Source: Sporosarcina jiandibaonis (lineage in GTDB: Bacteria; Bacillota; Bacilli; Bacillales_A; Planococcaceae). From it: DNA of 64,000 bases. The DNA lies in contig NZ_JAAOIY010000002.1 in the NCBI RefSeq assembly GCF_013184495.1, forward strand, positions 124,001-188,000. Direction: 5' to 3'. Made by a program: the position numbers and the translations under genes. Within the stretch, counting starts at the first letter, position 1. Each line of letters opens with the position of its first letter. Of this stretch, positions 9,646 through 17,254 are shown one piece after another. The notes under the pieces are model-generated. The model worked only from the letters and a program-made list of their open reading frames with translations, did not search any database and was not told where the DNA came from.

Positions 9646-9739
9646 GCGATTGGAAGTAACTGTATAATTAACTGACTTTTATTCAAATAAAGACTTGGAG
9701 CCCAAATTCTCATATGAATTGGGCTCTTTTTAATACCTG
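9646..9739 (+). repeat. Left vestige of the aminotransferase 3' end plus its terminator
   Basis: Gap-free match, about 84% by eye, to 18556-18649. It covers the last codons of the aminotransferase gene (GCNATTGGAAGTA then stop region) and the following hairpin GAGCCCAAATT...AATTGGGCTC with T run. Here it no longer follows an aminotransferase gene. It is the second element of the scar at the left of the gas vesicle genes and may still work as a terminator. Confidence 0.8.
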
Positions 9740-9757
9740 TTTTTAAGAACAGGTATT
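9732..9757. promoter_or_regulatory. Perfect 10-bp inverted repeat upstream of gvpA
   Basis: AATACCTGTT / AACAGGTATT with a 6-nt loop, lying between the vestigial terminator and the candidate gvpA promoter. A third half-site, CAGGTAT, occurs at 9799-9805 inside the candidate -10 region. It could be an operator or a second hairpin; no regulator is identifiable in the cluster. Confidence 0.5.
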
Positions 9758-9780
9758 TGGGTGTTGGTTAATATTCCCTA

Positions 9781-9805
9781 GTTTATTTGAGTTTAACACA
9801 GGTAT
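9781..9805 (+). promoter_or_regulatory. Candidate sigma-B-like promoter of the gvp operon
   Basis: GTTTAT, a 13-bp spacer and AGGTAT resemble the sigma-B consensus GTTTAA-N13-15-GGGTAT, 75 bp before gvpA. No convincing sigma-A pair is seen here. Assignment is tentative. Confidence 0.35.
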
Positions 9806-9880
9806 ATAAATAACACGGCCAGTTATAAAATTGAAAACGCAACTCCAGCCAGGTGAAATAATGGATAGGAGGAAGCAATA

Positions 9881-10114
9881 ATGAGTGTTCAAAAAAGTAC
9901 GGATAGTTCAAGCCTTGCTGAGGTGATTGATAGAATCCTAGATAAAGGGATTGTGATTGATGCCTTTGTAAGGGTCTCTCTAGTCGGCATTGAAATAATT
10001 ACAGTGGAAGCCCGGGTGGTTATCGCTAGTGTGGATACATGGCTTCGATACGCGGAGGCTGTTGGCCTCTTGCAGGATGAAGGCCGGGATCAAAAAGAGC
10101 AATTAAGTTATTAA
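9881..10114 (+). CDS. gvpA: Gas vesicle structural protein GvpA
   Basis: A 77-residue GvpA, the small amphipathic protein that polymerises into the ribbed wall of gas vesicles. The core [20 protein letters not shown], the beta segments around [22 protein letters not shown] and the short C-terminal tail are as expected. AGGAGG lies 8 nt before the ATG. It is nearly identical in its first 66 residues to the product at 11114. It heads the operon, and gvpP follows 16 nt later. Confidence 0.95.
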   Translation: MSVQKSTDSSSLAEVIDRILDKGIVIDAFVRVSLVGIEIITVEARVVIASVDTWLRYAEAVGLLQDEGRDQKEQLSY

Positions 10115-10130
10115 GAAAGGATGACAGAAA

Positions 10131-10604
10131 ATGAACAGCCAAGAATCCAATGAAAACTATGAAGTGGTGGAAAAGGAAGAACAAAAGCAAACGGAAAATA
10201 ATCAGCCGGCACAAGAAAAGAAAGGGCCGAATTATTCCATGAACTATGCGCTGATCGGCGGTGTGGTTGGAGCGGGAATCGGCTTGCTTGCCAATCCGGA
10301 TACGAGCAAGAAGGCCATGAAAAAATTAAGTGAATCCGAATTGGTGAAAGTGGCGAGCGAGGAATTCAGAAAAACGGCTCAGGAGCTTCTAGCAGGGCAA
10401 GCGCAAAACAGCATCAAGCATCTTGCTTCTGGGTACATGAATAAAATCGAACAAGGGCTGCTGTCCCCAAAGAAGGGCGATGACAGTGTTCCAAAACCGG
10501 AAAACCAACAAAGCTATAACGAAATAAAAGAAGAAAACAAACAGTTAAACGATCGCCTTGAAAAGATTGAAGAAATGTTGAATGATCTCGTGGCTACCAA
10601 GTGA
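10131..10604 (+). CDS. gvpP: Gas vesicle protein GvpP (YtxH-like)
   Basis: A 157-residue accessory protein in the gvpP position. The N-terminus is acidic and disordered. A glycine-rich hydrophobic segment, ALIGGVVGAGIGLLANPDTS, lies at about 41-60 and resembles YtxH-type glycine zippers. The C-terminal coiled coil contains NKQLNDRLEKIEEML. The same two-part architecture recurs in GvpT. Role in vesicle formation is inferred from position and from the Bacillus megaterium gene order. AAAGGATG precedes the ATG. Confidence 0.8.
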   Translation: MNSQESNENYEVVEKEEQKQTENNQPAQEKKGPNYSMNYALIGGVVGAGIGLLANPDTSKKAMKKLSESELVKVASEEFRKTAQELLAGQAQNSIKHLASGYMNKIEQGLLSPKKGDDSVPKPENQQSYNEIKEENKQLNDRLEKIEEMLNDLVATK

Positions 10605-10636
10605 TAACAAGTCTTTAACTCGAAGGGGGCTAGGGT

Positions 10637-11086
10637 ATGGACAAGAAACTGGCACAAACTGCAGGGAAAGTGGCCGAAAAGGTGATTGAACATACACCAG
10701 AACCGATTAAAGACAAAGTGAAAGAAGTTGCAGCTGATAAAGCGAAGGAGAAAATAGTCGAGAATGTCCAGGACAAGGGACATCAATTAACCGAAAAACT
10801 GGGAAATGCCAAAGAAAAGTTAGTCGATAAAGTTGAAGACAATGCAGGAGAAGCGAAGGAAAAAACCCAGGATTTTCTGCTTTCTGCCCGGGATAAGCTT
10901 GGGAAAGTGGTCGAGGCGGGGGAAGAAATTCAGGAAAAAATCTCCTCGGCAAGTAAAAGTGATGATAAACGGAAAGTGAAAGGTGTCTCGGACATTAAGG
11001 GAATTGGCTCGATCAAGACGGCCAAGGACATTAAGGGAGCCACCAAGATTAAAACTATTAAAGACATCCGGACCATTAGTTCTTAA
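10637..11086 (+). CDS. gvpQ: Gas vesicle protein GvpQ
   Basis: A 149-residue, very Lys/Glu-rich, helical protein in the gvpQ position. Heptad-like KAKEKIVENVQDK and AKEKLVDKVEDNAGE stretches recall LEA-type repeats. The last 35 residues form a distinct tail of repeated Ile-Lys units (DIKGIGSIKTAKDIKG...). No catalytic motif is seen. GvpQ is an accessory gene of Bacillus-type clusters with an unclear role. The start is ATG at 10637 behind GAAGGGGG. Confidence 0.75.
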   Translation: MDKKLAQTAGKVAEKVIEHTPEPIKDKVKEVAADKAKEKIVENVQDKGHQLTEKLGNAKEKLVDKVEDNAGEAKEKTQDFLLSARDKLGKVVEAGEEIQEKISSASKSDDKRKVKGVSDIKGIGSIKTAKDIKGATKIKTIKDIRTISS

Positions 11087-11113
11087 AAGGATTAACGAAA
11101 GGAGAATGCAATA

Positions 11114-11374
11114 ATGGCACTTCAAAAAAGTACAGACAGTTCAAGTTTAGCGGAGGTTATTGACCGAATTCTGGATAAAGGGATTGTAATTGATGCATTT
11201 GTAAGAGTATCAGTTGTCGGGATTGAGATTTTGACCGTTGAAGCAAGGGTGGTCATTGCCAGTGTCGATACATGGCTGCGATACGCGGAGGCGGTTGGGC
11301 TGCTGCAAGACGGTGCTGAAGAAGACGGTCTTGCTCTCCAATCGAATGAAGGCAATGCTCGATTTAGTATCTAG
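11114..11374 (+). CDS. gvpB: Gas vesicle structural protein GvpB (GvpA paralogue)
   Basis: An 86-residue second major wall protein. Apart from its first residues and two conservative changes (V for L, L for I) it matches GvpA to residue 66, then has a different, longer tail ([11 protein letters not shown]...). AAAGGAG precedes the ATG. A strong 9-bp stem hairpin follows its stop, before gvpR, and may protect the upstream message or limit read-through. In B. megaterium GvpB is the main shell protein; which paralogue dominates here is unknown. Confidence 0.93.
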   Translation: MALQKSTDSSSLAEVIDRILDKGIVIDAFVRVSVVGIEILTVEARVVIASVDTWLRYAEAVGLLQDGAEEDGLALQSNEGNARFSI

Positions 11375-11389
11375 AAATCCGCTGGCGTC

Positions 11390-11412
11390 GCCAGGGTTAA
11401 AGCAACCCTGGC
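11390..11412 (+). terminator. Intercistronic hairpin between gvpB and gvpR
   Basis: The perfect 9-bp stem GCCAGGGTT / AACCCTGGC with loop AAAGC has no strict T run after it. It is better read as an mRNA-stabilising element or leaky attenuator separating abundant shell-protein message from the assembly genes. Confidence 0.55.
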
Positions 11413-11438
11413 ATGCTAGCTTTTAGCAGGAGGCTGCC

Positions 11439-11705
11439 ATGGAAATTAAACAGATTATCGGAAATGTGACGGGATTTTTCAATGAGTTTGTAGCCCCGGT
11501 CCATAAAATTACTGCCGTAGAAGCAAGTGATGATAATGGCTGGAAGCTCACGGTGGAAGTCATTGAGGAAAAGGAATATATGAAGAGATATGCAAAGGAT
11601 GAAATGCTTGGCGTTTATGATGTCCATCTAAATGAGGAAAAGGAAATCACATCCTATAAAAGGCGGGATATCCGTTTTAGAAGCTCCATCAATATGGAAG
11701 AGTAA
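11439..11705 (+). CDS. gvpR: Gas vesicle protein GvpO/GvpR
   Basis: An 88-residue member of the GvpO family, called gvpR in B. megaterium. The motif GWKLTVEVIEEKEY at about 36-49 followed by LGVYDVHLNEEKEITSYKR is typical. It starts at ATG 11439 with GCAGGAGG 5 nt upstream. GvpO-type proteins are needed for or modulate gas vesicle formation in other organisms; the biochemical role is not settled. Confidence 0.85.
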   Translation: MEIKQIIGNVTGFFNEFVAPVHKITAVEASDDNGWKLTVEVIEEKEYMKRYAKDEMLGVYDVHLNEEKEITSYKRRDIRFRSSINMEE

Positions 11706-11729
11706 GTCTTGGGAGTAGGAGGAAACAGA

Positions 11730-12635
11730 GTGACGGTCTTAAAAGGCAAAATCGACAAGAATTCACGGACAATCATTCGCGATGAAAAGACGGAAGAACT
11801 GCTTTCCCGTTCGCTGCGGTACATGAAAGCCGGGTATCCCATCCATTTAACAGGCCCATCTGGAGCCGGAAAGACATCTCTTGCTCTTGCACTTGCTAAA
11901 AGAAGAAAGAAACCTGTCATGCTCATACACGGCAACCATGAGCTGAACAACAAAGACCTGATAGGCGACTTTACAGGTTATACGAGCAAGAAGGTGGTCG
12001 ACAATTATATACGGTCGGTCTATAAGTGGGATGAAAACGTGACGGAGACGTGGAGGGATGGAAGATTGCTCGAGGCGGTCAAGAACGGATACACGCTGGT
12101 TTACGATGAGTTTACACGTTCATTGCCTACTACTAATAACATCTTTCTATCCATTTTGGAGGAAGGTATCCTTCCGTTGTACGGCACCAAATTAACCGAG
12201 CCTTTTATCCGAGTCCATCCCGACTTTGCGGTGATCTTCACTAGCAATCCGGATGAATACGCGGGGGTTTACCAAACGCAGGATGCGCTTCTTGACCGGC
12301 TCATCACCATTTATATCGATCATAAAGATCATGACCGTGAGGCGGCAATCGTAGCTCATAAAGCCGACATCGATGAAAAAGACGCTGCAGCCGTTACAAA
12401 GTTGGTCGCCAAGCTGCGCAAAGAATGCATAGAAGAAACCGGTCCGAGTCTTCGGGCATCCATCATGATTGCGAGGTTGGCGGCAGAACAAAAAATCAAG
12501 ATTGATGGATCCAATCCTGATTTCGTACGACTGTGCTTGGACATTCTGGGTCACCAAGTGAGCAGGTGCATCGAATCCGATGAACCGATCAAAGCAGCAG
12601 AGAGATTAATCAAAAAGGCCTGCATCAACATGTAA
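11730..12635 (+). CDS. gvpN: Gas vesicle protein GvpN (AAA+ ATPase)
   Basis: A 301-residue MoxR-type AAA+ ATPase. Walker A GPSGAGKT lies at about 42-49, Walker B-like YTLVYDEFTRS at about 127-137, and a sensor region SNPDEYAGVYQ follows. GvpN is required for full-size vesicle growth. A GTG at 11730 is preferred to an upstream TTG at 11709 because GTAGGAGG lies 7 nt before it. It follows gvpR by 24 nt. Confidence 0.93.
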   Translation: MTVLKGKIDKNSRTIIRDEKTEELLSRSLRYMKAGYPIHLTGPSGAGKTSLALALAKRRKKPVMLIHGNHELNNKDLIGDFTGYTSKKVVDNYIRSVYKWDENVTETWRDGRLLEAVKNGYTLVYDEFTRSLPTTNNIFLSILEEGILPLYGTKLTEPFIRVHPDFAVIFTSNPDEYAGVYQTQDALLDRLITIYIDHKDHDREAAIVAHKADIDEKDAAAVTKLVAKLRKECIEETGPSLRASIMIARLAAEQKIKIDGSNPDFVRLCLDILGHQVSRCIESDEPIKAAERLIKKACINM

Positions 12636-12666
12636 CAAGTAATAAGTAATAAGGGAGGAACTATAA

Positions 12667-13434
12667 ATGAGCCAAGAAGAGCAAAATGGCATCTATATTT
12701 TTTGCGGAATCCAGACAGAAACAGACGAAGATTTCGGCACGTTTACTATCGAAGGTGAAACCAAAGAGCTGTTTATCATACGCTATAAAGATGCAGCGAT
12801 TGTAGCAGCAGAGGTTCCGATGAAAATCTATCATCCGAATAAAGACAATTTACTTATGCACCAAAATGTCGTCTCGCAAGTGATGAAAGTGAACGACACC
12901 GTGATTCCTGTCAGCTTCGGCAGTGTATTCCACTCCAAGGAAGACGTTGGCGTGCTGCTAGAAAATCTATATCCGCAGTTTGAAAAACTGTTCCCTGCGA
13001 TAAAGGGGAAGGTGGAGTTAGGTCTGAAAGTAATCGGCAAAAAAGATTGGCTTGAATCGCTTGTCGCCGAGAATTCGAAAATCGATAAAATGGCAAAGGC
13101 CGTGCAAGGGAAATCAGAAGCAGCCAGCTATTACGAGAGAATTCAGATTGGCGGAGCTGCCCAAAAAATAATCACTTCACTGCAACAGGATGTAAAGCAG
13201 GAAGTCTTCAGCCCATTGACGGAGCTGGCTGAAGCATCTAAGACCAACGACCCGATCGGGGAGAAAATGCTTCTTAATGCAGCCTTCTTAGTAGACCGAG
13301 GGAAAGAAGCAGATTTCGATAAAAAAATTAATGAAACATACGAAAAGTGGAAGGACAAGGTAGAGTTCAGCTACAGCGGACCTTGGCCCGCGTATAATTT
13401 CATCAATATCCGTTTAAAAGTTGAGGATGCGTGA
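12667..13434 (+). CDS. gvpF: Gas vesicle protein GvpF (GvpL/GvpF family)
   Basis: A 255-residue GvpL/GvpF-family assembly factor, thought to contact GvpA during nucleation. The N-terminal IYIFCGIQ strand, the VIPVSFGSVFHSKEDV segment at about 77-92 and the C-terminal signature YSGPWPAYNF are all present. The same last motif closes GvpL. GGGAGG precedes the ATG. The stop overlaps the gvpG ATG. Confidence 0.9.
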   Translation: MSQEEQNGIYIFCGIQTETDEDFGTFTIEGETKELFIIRYKDAAIVAAEVPMKIYHPNKDNLLMHQNVVSQVMKVNDTVIPVSFGSVFHSKEDVGVLLENLYPQFEKLFPAIKGKVELGLKVIGKKDWLESLVAENSKIDKMAKAVQGKSEAASYYERIQIGGAAQKIITSLQQDVKQEVFSPLTELAEASKTNDPIGEKMLLNAAFLVDRGKEADFDKKINETYEKWKDKVEFSYSGPWPAYNFINIRLKVEDA

Positions 13435-13688
13435 TGATCCATAAACTGGTTTCCGCTCCAATCAACCTGGTCATAAAAATCGGTGAAAAGGTGAAAGAGG
13501 AAGCTGATAAAGAGCTTTACGATCTTCCGACAATTCAGCAAAAACTGATCCAGCTTCAAATGATGTATGAACTTGGGGAGATACCAGAAGAGGCATATAA
13601 AGAAAAAGAAGAAGAGTTGATCCTGCGATATGAAATGGCAAAACGAATGGAAATGCAACAATGGGAAGAGATGACAAAGAAGAAATGA
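13434..13688 (+). CDS. gvpG: Gas vesicle protein GvpG
   Basis: An 84-residue GvpG: LVSAPINLVIKIGEKVKEEADKE at the start, then PTIQQKLIQLQMMYELGEI and a charged helical tail. GvpG is a minor assembly protein. The ATG at 13434 overlaps the gvpF stop (TGATG), giving translational coupling. gvpL follows after 12 nt. Confidence 0.88.
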   Translation: MIHKLVSAPINLVIKIGEKVKEEADKELYDLPTIQQKLIQLQMMYELGEIPEEAYKEKEEELILRYEMAKRMEMQQWEEMTKKK

Positions 13689-13700
13689 GGAAAGGAAAAG

Positions 13701-14507
13701 ATGGACAGTCTCATTTACTTATATGGATTGATACCAACTGAGGAATTAAGCAAACAACAGATACCTTCTAATAAAGGCTTCGATGGCAAAGGGCACATAT
13801 ACACCCTCCCTATAGGCAAGACAACTGCCGTTGTCTGCGACCTTGATGCAGAACAGTACTCGGAGGAAAGTATTCAGGAACAAATTAACAATGACATGGA
13901 GTGGCTCCAGGAAAAGGCTTTTCACCATCACGAAACTGTCATGATGCTCTCCAAGATGTACACGGTAGTGCCCCTGAAGTTCTGCACGCTTTTTAAAAAC
14001 CAGGCAAGTTTGGAAAACGCGGTACACACGAAGGAAGCGCACTTGATTGATACATTTTCCTCGATTCACGGAAATGAGGAGTGGAATTTGAAAATATACT
14101 GCGATGATCAATTGCTAAAAGAACAGGTGAGTGAGAGCAATCCGGCCATTGAAGCAAAAAGAGAAGAAATAAGTCAACTTTCTAAGGGAAAGCAATTTTT
14201 CGAAAAGAAAAAGCTAGACAAACTGATCGAATCCGAACTGGAAGAAGAAAAAAACAGAATTAGTGAAAACATTCATGGACATCTAAGCGAAATTGCACTG
14301 AAAGGAAATGTCAAAAAAACTTGGAGCAATGACGTAACGGGAAGAAAGGATGAGATGACTTGGAATAGCGTCTATCTGATTCCCGAAGCAGATGTAGAAA
14401 ACTTTTTAGAACAGATCCAGCAATATGAAAAGAACATGAAGGGAATGGGATGGCAGTTCGAAGCAACTGGGCCATGGCCAGCCTATCACTTCTCTAACTT
14501 TTCATAA
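13701..14507 (+). CDS. gvpL: Gas vesicle protein GvpL (GvpL/GvpF family)
   Basis: A 268-residue GvpL/GvpF-family protein. The N-terminus LIYLYGLIPT, the central VVPLKFCTLFKNQASL at about 91-106 and a coiled KKKLDKLIESELEEEKN stretch are visible. The chain ends with ATGPWPAYHF, the same closing signature as GvpF. Good AGGAAAGG site before the ATG. It is probably a nucleation or chaperone factor acting with GvpF, GvpS and GvpJ. Confidence 0.9.
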   Translation: MDSLIYLYGLIPTEELSKQQIPSNKGFDGKGHIYTLPIGKTTAVVCDLDAEQYSEESIQEQINNDMEWLQEKAFHHHETVMMLSKMYTVVPLKFCTLFKNQASLENAVHTKEAHLIDTFSSIHGNEEWNLKIYCDDQLLKEQVSESNPAIEAKREEISQLSKGKQFFEKKKLDKLIESELEEEKNRISENIHGHLSEIALKGNVKKTWSNDVTGRKDEMTWNSVYLIPEADVENFLEQIQQYEKNMKGMGWQFEATGPWPAYHFSNFS

Positions 14508-14526
14508 GTGAGGATGAGATGGAACT

Positions 14527-14802
14527 ATGGCATTAAGAGAATCGATGGAAAACAAGGATATAGCGCTCATTGATATTTTGGATGTCATCCTGGATAAAGG
14601 TGTTGCGATCAAGGCGGATTTAGTGATTTCCATTGCTGGCATAGATCTTGTGTATTTGGATTTGAGAGTATTGATCGCTTCAGTAGAATCTCTCGTACAG
14701 GCCCAAGCGGGAAGCCATAAAACCGTATCTTCAGAACAATTTGAAAGACAGAGGGAGGCATTGACTGATGCTACCGGCCAACCAAGCAAGTGGAAAGATT
14801 AA
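14527..14802 (+). CDS. gvpS: Gas vesicle protein GvpS (GvpA/J/M family)
   Basis: A 91-residue GvpA-like minor structural protein. DVILDKGVAIKADLVISIAG and VLIASVESLVQAQAG align with the GvpA core, but the tail is more hydrophilic. Its 3' end overlaps gvpK by 35 nt, so the two are coupled. Minor GvpA paralogues of this type are thought to cap or seed the vesicle. Confidence 0.88.
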   Translation: MALRESMENKDIALIDILDVILDKGVAIKADLVISIAGIDLVYLDLRVLIASVESLVQAQAGSHKTVSSEQFERQREALTDATGQPSKWKD

Positions 14803-15052
14803 TTTAGACCCTGATAATGCGGAGCATGGATTGGCGCAATTGGTGCTGACCGTAATTGAGCTATTGCGACAAATAGTGGAAAGACACGCTATTCGGCGAG
14901 TCGAAGGCGGAACGCTGACGGATCAGCAGGTTGAGGACTTAGGCGAAGCATTGATGAATTTGGAAGAGAAAATGGAAGAGCTAAAAGAAATATTCGGTCT
15001 AGATGCCGAAGACTTGAATATTGACCTGGGTCCTTTAGGAAGCTTGCTTTAA
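14768..15052 (+). CDS. gvpK: Gas vesicle protein GvpK
   Basis: A 94-residue GvpK: INLDPDNAEHGLAQLVLTV at about 11-29, VEGGTLTDQQVEDLGEALM at about 45-63, and a short acidic helical end LDAEDLNIDLGPLGSLL. GvpK is conserved in nearly all gas vesicle clusters. Start ATG 14768 lies inside the gvpS 3' end with AGGGAGG about 10 nt upstream. Confidence 0.9.
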   Translation: MLPANQASGKINLDPDNAEHGLAQLVLTVIELLRQIVERHAIRRVEGGTLTDQQVEDLGEALMNLEEKMEELKEIFGLDAEDLNIDLGPLGSLL

Positions 15053-15077
15053 TACAAACACCCAAGGAGGACTTTAA

Positions 15078-15392
15078 ATGGAACATTCCATGCAATCCAA
15101 CACGATTGTAGACGTACTTGAGAAGATACTCGATAAAGGAGTGGTGATTGCAGGAGACATTACAGTCGGCGTTGCGGATGTAGAACTGCTCACCATCAAA
15201 ATCAGGCTGATTGTCGCTTCGGTCGACAAGGCAAAGGAAATCGGCATGGACTGGTGGGAAACCGACCCCTATCTATCTTCCAAAGCGGTGGACAGCAATA
15301 CGAAGGTTCTAGAGGAAGAGAACCGGAAGCTCCACGAGAGAATCGAAATGCTTGAAAAGAGCATGTCAGCAAGCGGGCTAAAATCCAATTAG
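15078..15392 (+). CDS. gvpJ: Gas vesicle protein GvpJ (GvpA-like)
   Basis: A 104-residue GvpA/J-type minor structural protein. VDVLEKILDKGVVIAGDITV and TIKIRLIVASVDKAKEIGMD form the GvpA-like core. The C-terminal 30 residues add a coiled-coil LEEENRKLHERIEMLEKS that resembles the ends of GvpP and GvpT. AAGGAGG lies 7 nt before the ATG. A GvpA fold with a zipper-type tail suggests contact with those two proteins. Confidence 0.9.
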   Translation: MEHSMQSNTIVDVLEKILDKGVVIAGDITVGVADVELLTIKIRLIVASVDKAKEIGMDWWETDPYLSSKAVDSNTKVLEEENRKLHERIEMLEKSMSASGLKSN

Positions 15393-15458
15393 TTCAACTA
15401 GAAAACTATAACTAATCTAATAACAAAGAAAGTATCAAGCATACTAGGAGGAAACGAA

Positions 15459-16802
15459 ATGACTGAGACAATCTTGAAGGAAAATCAAACTGAAGGAAAT
15501 AAAAAAGGCAATCTTAAACGATCACTAGCAGGAGGCCTGATTGGTGCAACAGTCGGATACTTGGCTACACCTGAAAATGGCCAAAAGCTAAGCGACAAAG
15601 GTTTGGAGTTGGGGCATGCAGTGAAAGACAGTTCGAAGAAAGCCGTCAATACCATTAAGAATAATGCATCCAAATTGTTTTCAAAAGAAGGCGGGAATAC
15701 TTCCGACGATCATGAGCCATCCAACAATGCTTCTGAGAATTCCTCTGAAAAAAATAAAAGCATTTCAGATCGTCTAGACCGCCTGGAATGTTTGCTTGCC
15801 AAACTATCAGATGGAAAGAATGGACAAAATAATTCAGCTTCAGAGGAAAATAAAACTTCGAATGAATCGGAAAGCTTATCCAATCAAAGCTATTCACAAG
15901 ATTCTGCCGCGGACAATCAAGAGGAAGATAAAAGCAAAGATGACAGCAAAGAGTCTGGCTCTGTTTTACAAAATCCATTAAATGACGATTCAACAGATAA
16001 AAAACAGCAAGAAAACGATGAACAAGTGCAGGAAGAGCCTCAATATAAAGATCAAGATAACGAGGCGAAATCCAAGGCAGATGATCAATCGGCTAACCAG
16101 GAATATGAAACTTTAAAAGCAGAAAATGAACAACTTCAGGATCGGCTGGGCAAAATAGAAGAGCTTCTAGTAAAACTAGCTGAAGACAAAAATGGCCAAA
16201 GCCAGGACTCGACAGAGGAAGAAGACCAGAACGAAGAAGAGAACTCTGATGAGGACCAGGATCTAGATAGCGGTAAAGGAAATGATGAGGCAACGGCTAG
16301 CAAGGAAGAAAGTGATGAAAAGCAGGATAGATCCGATGAAGAAAAAGATGAAAAGGAAGCTTTAGGTTACGACCAGGAAGATGAAAATGAAGTTGAGTCA
16401 GAACCTGAAGAAAATGAAGAGACCGAAGATAACAGTAACTCAGAGGACTCTAAAAAGGAAGAACTTGAAGAACCTAAAGAAATTCAAGATTCCGAGGTGG
16501 AAACGGAAGATGTACAGGAAGACGACGAGGAAAATGAAGAAGGCAAGCATAATCAGGACGAAGACGCGAGTGAAGAAAATGGAGAACTTGACGAGTTAGA
16601 AAAAGGAACGCCGAATAAAGATCAAAAAACAAAGAGTAGCACTCGTTCGGATGCCAAATCTGAGAAAGCTTCCAAGCAGAAATCCGAAAAAAAAAACGAA
16701 TCCAAGAAAACAAATAAAAAAGGTGAGGGAAAAACGTACAATGTAAGTTCCCGAGATGAGGAATCCTATCTGCTTTTGGACGGATTAAGAAGGGAGCAGT
16801 AA
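15459..16802 (+). CDS. gvpT: Gas vesicle protein GvpT, expanded acidic form
   Basis: A 447-residue protein in the gvpT position. A glycine-rich hydrophobic segment, LAGGLIGATVGYLATPENG, lies at about 24-42 and parallels GvpP. Two copies of a coiled-coil module follow: SDRLDRLECLLAKLSDGKNGQ near 103 and LQDRLGKIEELLVKLAEDK near 227. A low-complexity Glu/Asp/Lys/Asn-rich stretch of about 160 residues and a basic Ser/Lys tail come after. Length is mostly from the disordered part. The final residues SSRDEESYLLLDGLRREQ look ordered. AGGAGG precedes the ATG. Confidence 0.8.
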   Translation: MTETILKENQTEGNKKGNLKRSLAGGLIGATVGYLATPENGQKLSDKGLELGHAVKDSSKKAVNTIKNNASKLFSKEGGNTSDDHEPSNNASENSSEKNKSISDRLDRLECLLAKLSDGKNGQNNSASEENKTSNESESLSNQSYSQDSAADNQEEDKSKDDSKESGSVLQNPLNDDSTDKKQQENDEQVQEEPQYKDQDNEAKSKADDQSANQEYETLKAENEQLQDRLGKIEELLVKLAEDKNGQSQDSTEEEDQNEEENSDEDQDLDSGKGNDEATASKEESDEKQDRSDEEKDEKEALGYDQEDENEVESEPEENEETEDNSNSEDSKKEELEEPKEIQDSEVETEDVQEDDEENEEGKHNQDEDASEENGELDELEKGTPNKDQKTKSSTRSDAKSEKASKQKSEKKNESKKTNKKGEGKTYNVSSRDEESYLLLDGLRREQ

Positions 16803-16804
16803 AA

Positions 16805-17209
16805 ATGAGTAATAGTTCTGGACATAATAAAGATAATATACTTGAATTTTTGGTGCAAGCAGCGAATAAACACGACTTCAACTTGGATATCACATTAAAT
16901 GTTAAAGGAGCTGTCATTACAGGTACATTGGTATCGGCAAAGGAATACTTCAGCACCTTAAGCAGTACTCTCGAAGGTGGAAACGACATTGCCCAGATGC
17001 TGAGTGAAGAGCTGGATCAGGCTGAGGAGATTGCCCAGAAAAACGATGATACCGAGGCGAATTTTCTCCATATGAAAGACGCCAAGGTATATTGCGGCGA
17101 CAGCAAGCCAACTCCTTCAAAGGGACAAATCCTTTGGCGCGGCAAATTAAGCGAGATTGATGGTTTCTTTTTAGGGAGAATATTGGATGGCAGCGACCAG
17201 GAGACATAA
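16805..17209 (+). CDS. gvpU: Gas vesicle protein GvpU
   Basis: A 134-residue GvpU, last gene of the cluster, 2 nt after gvpT. LDITLNVKGAVITGTLVSAK at about 25-44, an acidic centre, and the C-terminal VYCGDSKPTPSKGQILWRGK followed by IDGFFLGRI are visible. GvpU of B. megaterium has been linked to clustering of vesicles. No terminator is visible between its stop and the aminotransferase gene 200 nt downstream. Confidence 0.88.
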   Translation: MSNSSGHNKDNILEFLVQAANKHDFNLDITLNVKGAVITGTLVSAKEYFSTLSSTLEGGNDIAQMLSEELDQAEEIAQKNDDTEANFLHMKDAKVYCGDSKPTPSKGQILWRGKLSEIDGFFLGRILDGSDQET

Positions 17210-17254
17210 TTGTTGATGAAAATGTCATATATCCCCGTATCTAAGTCTTAGAAT

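Noticed and set aside
9260-17254. Transposon- or integrase-mediated insertion of the gvp cluster
   Set aside because: No transposase, integrase, terminal inverted repeats or tRNA attachment site is present; the flanking duplications fit homologous recombination better.
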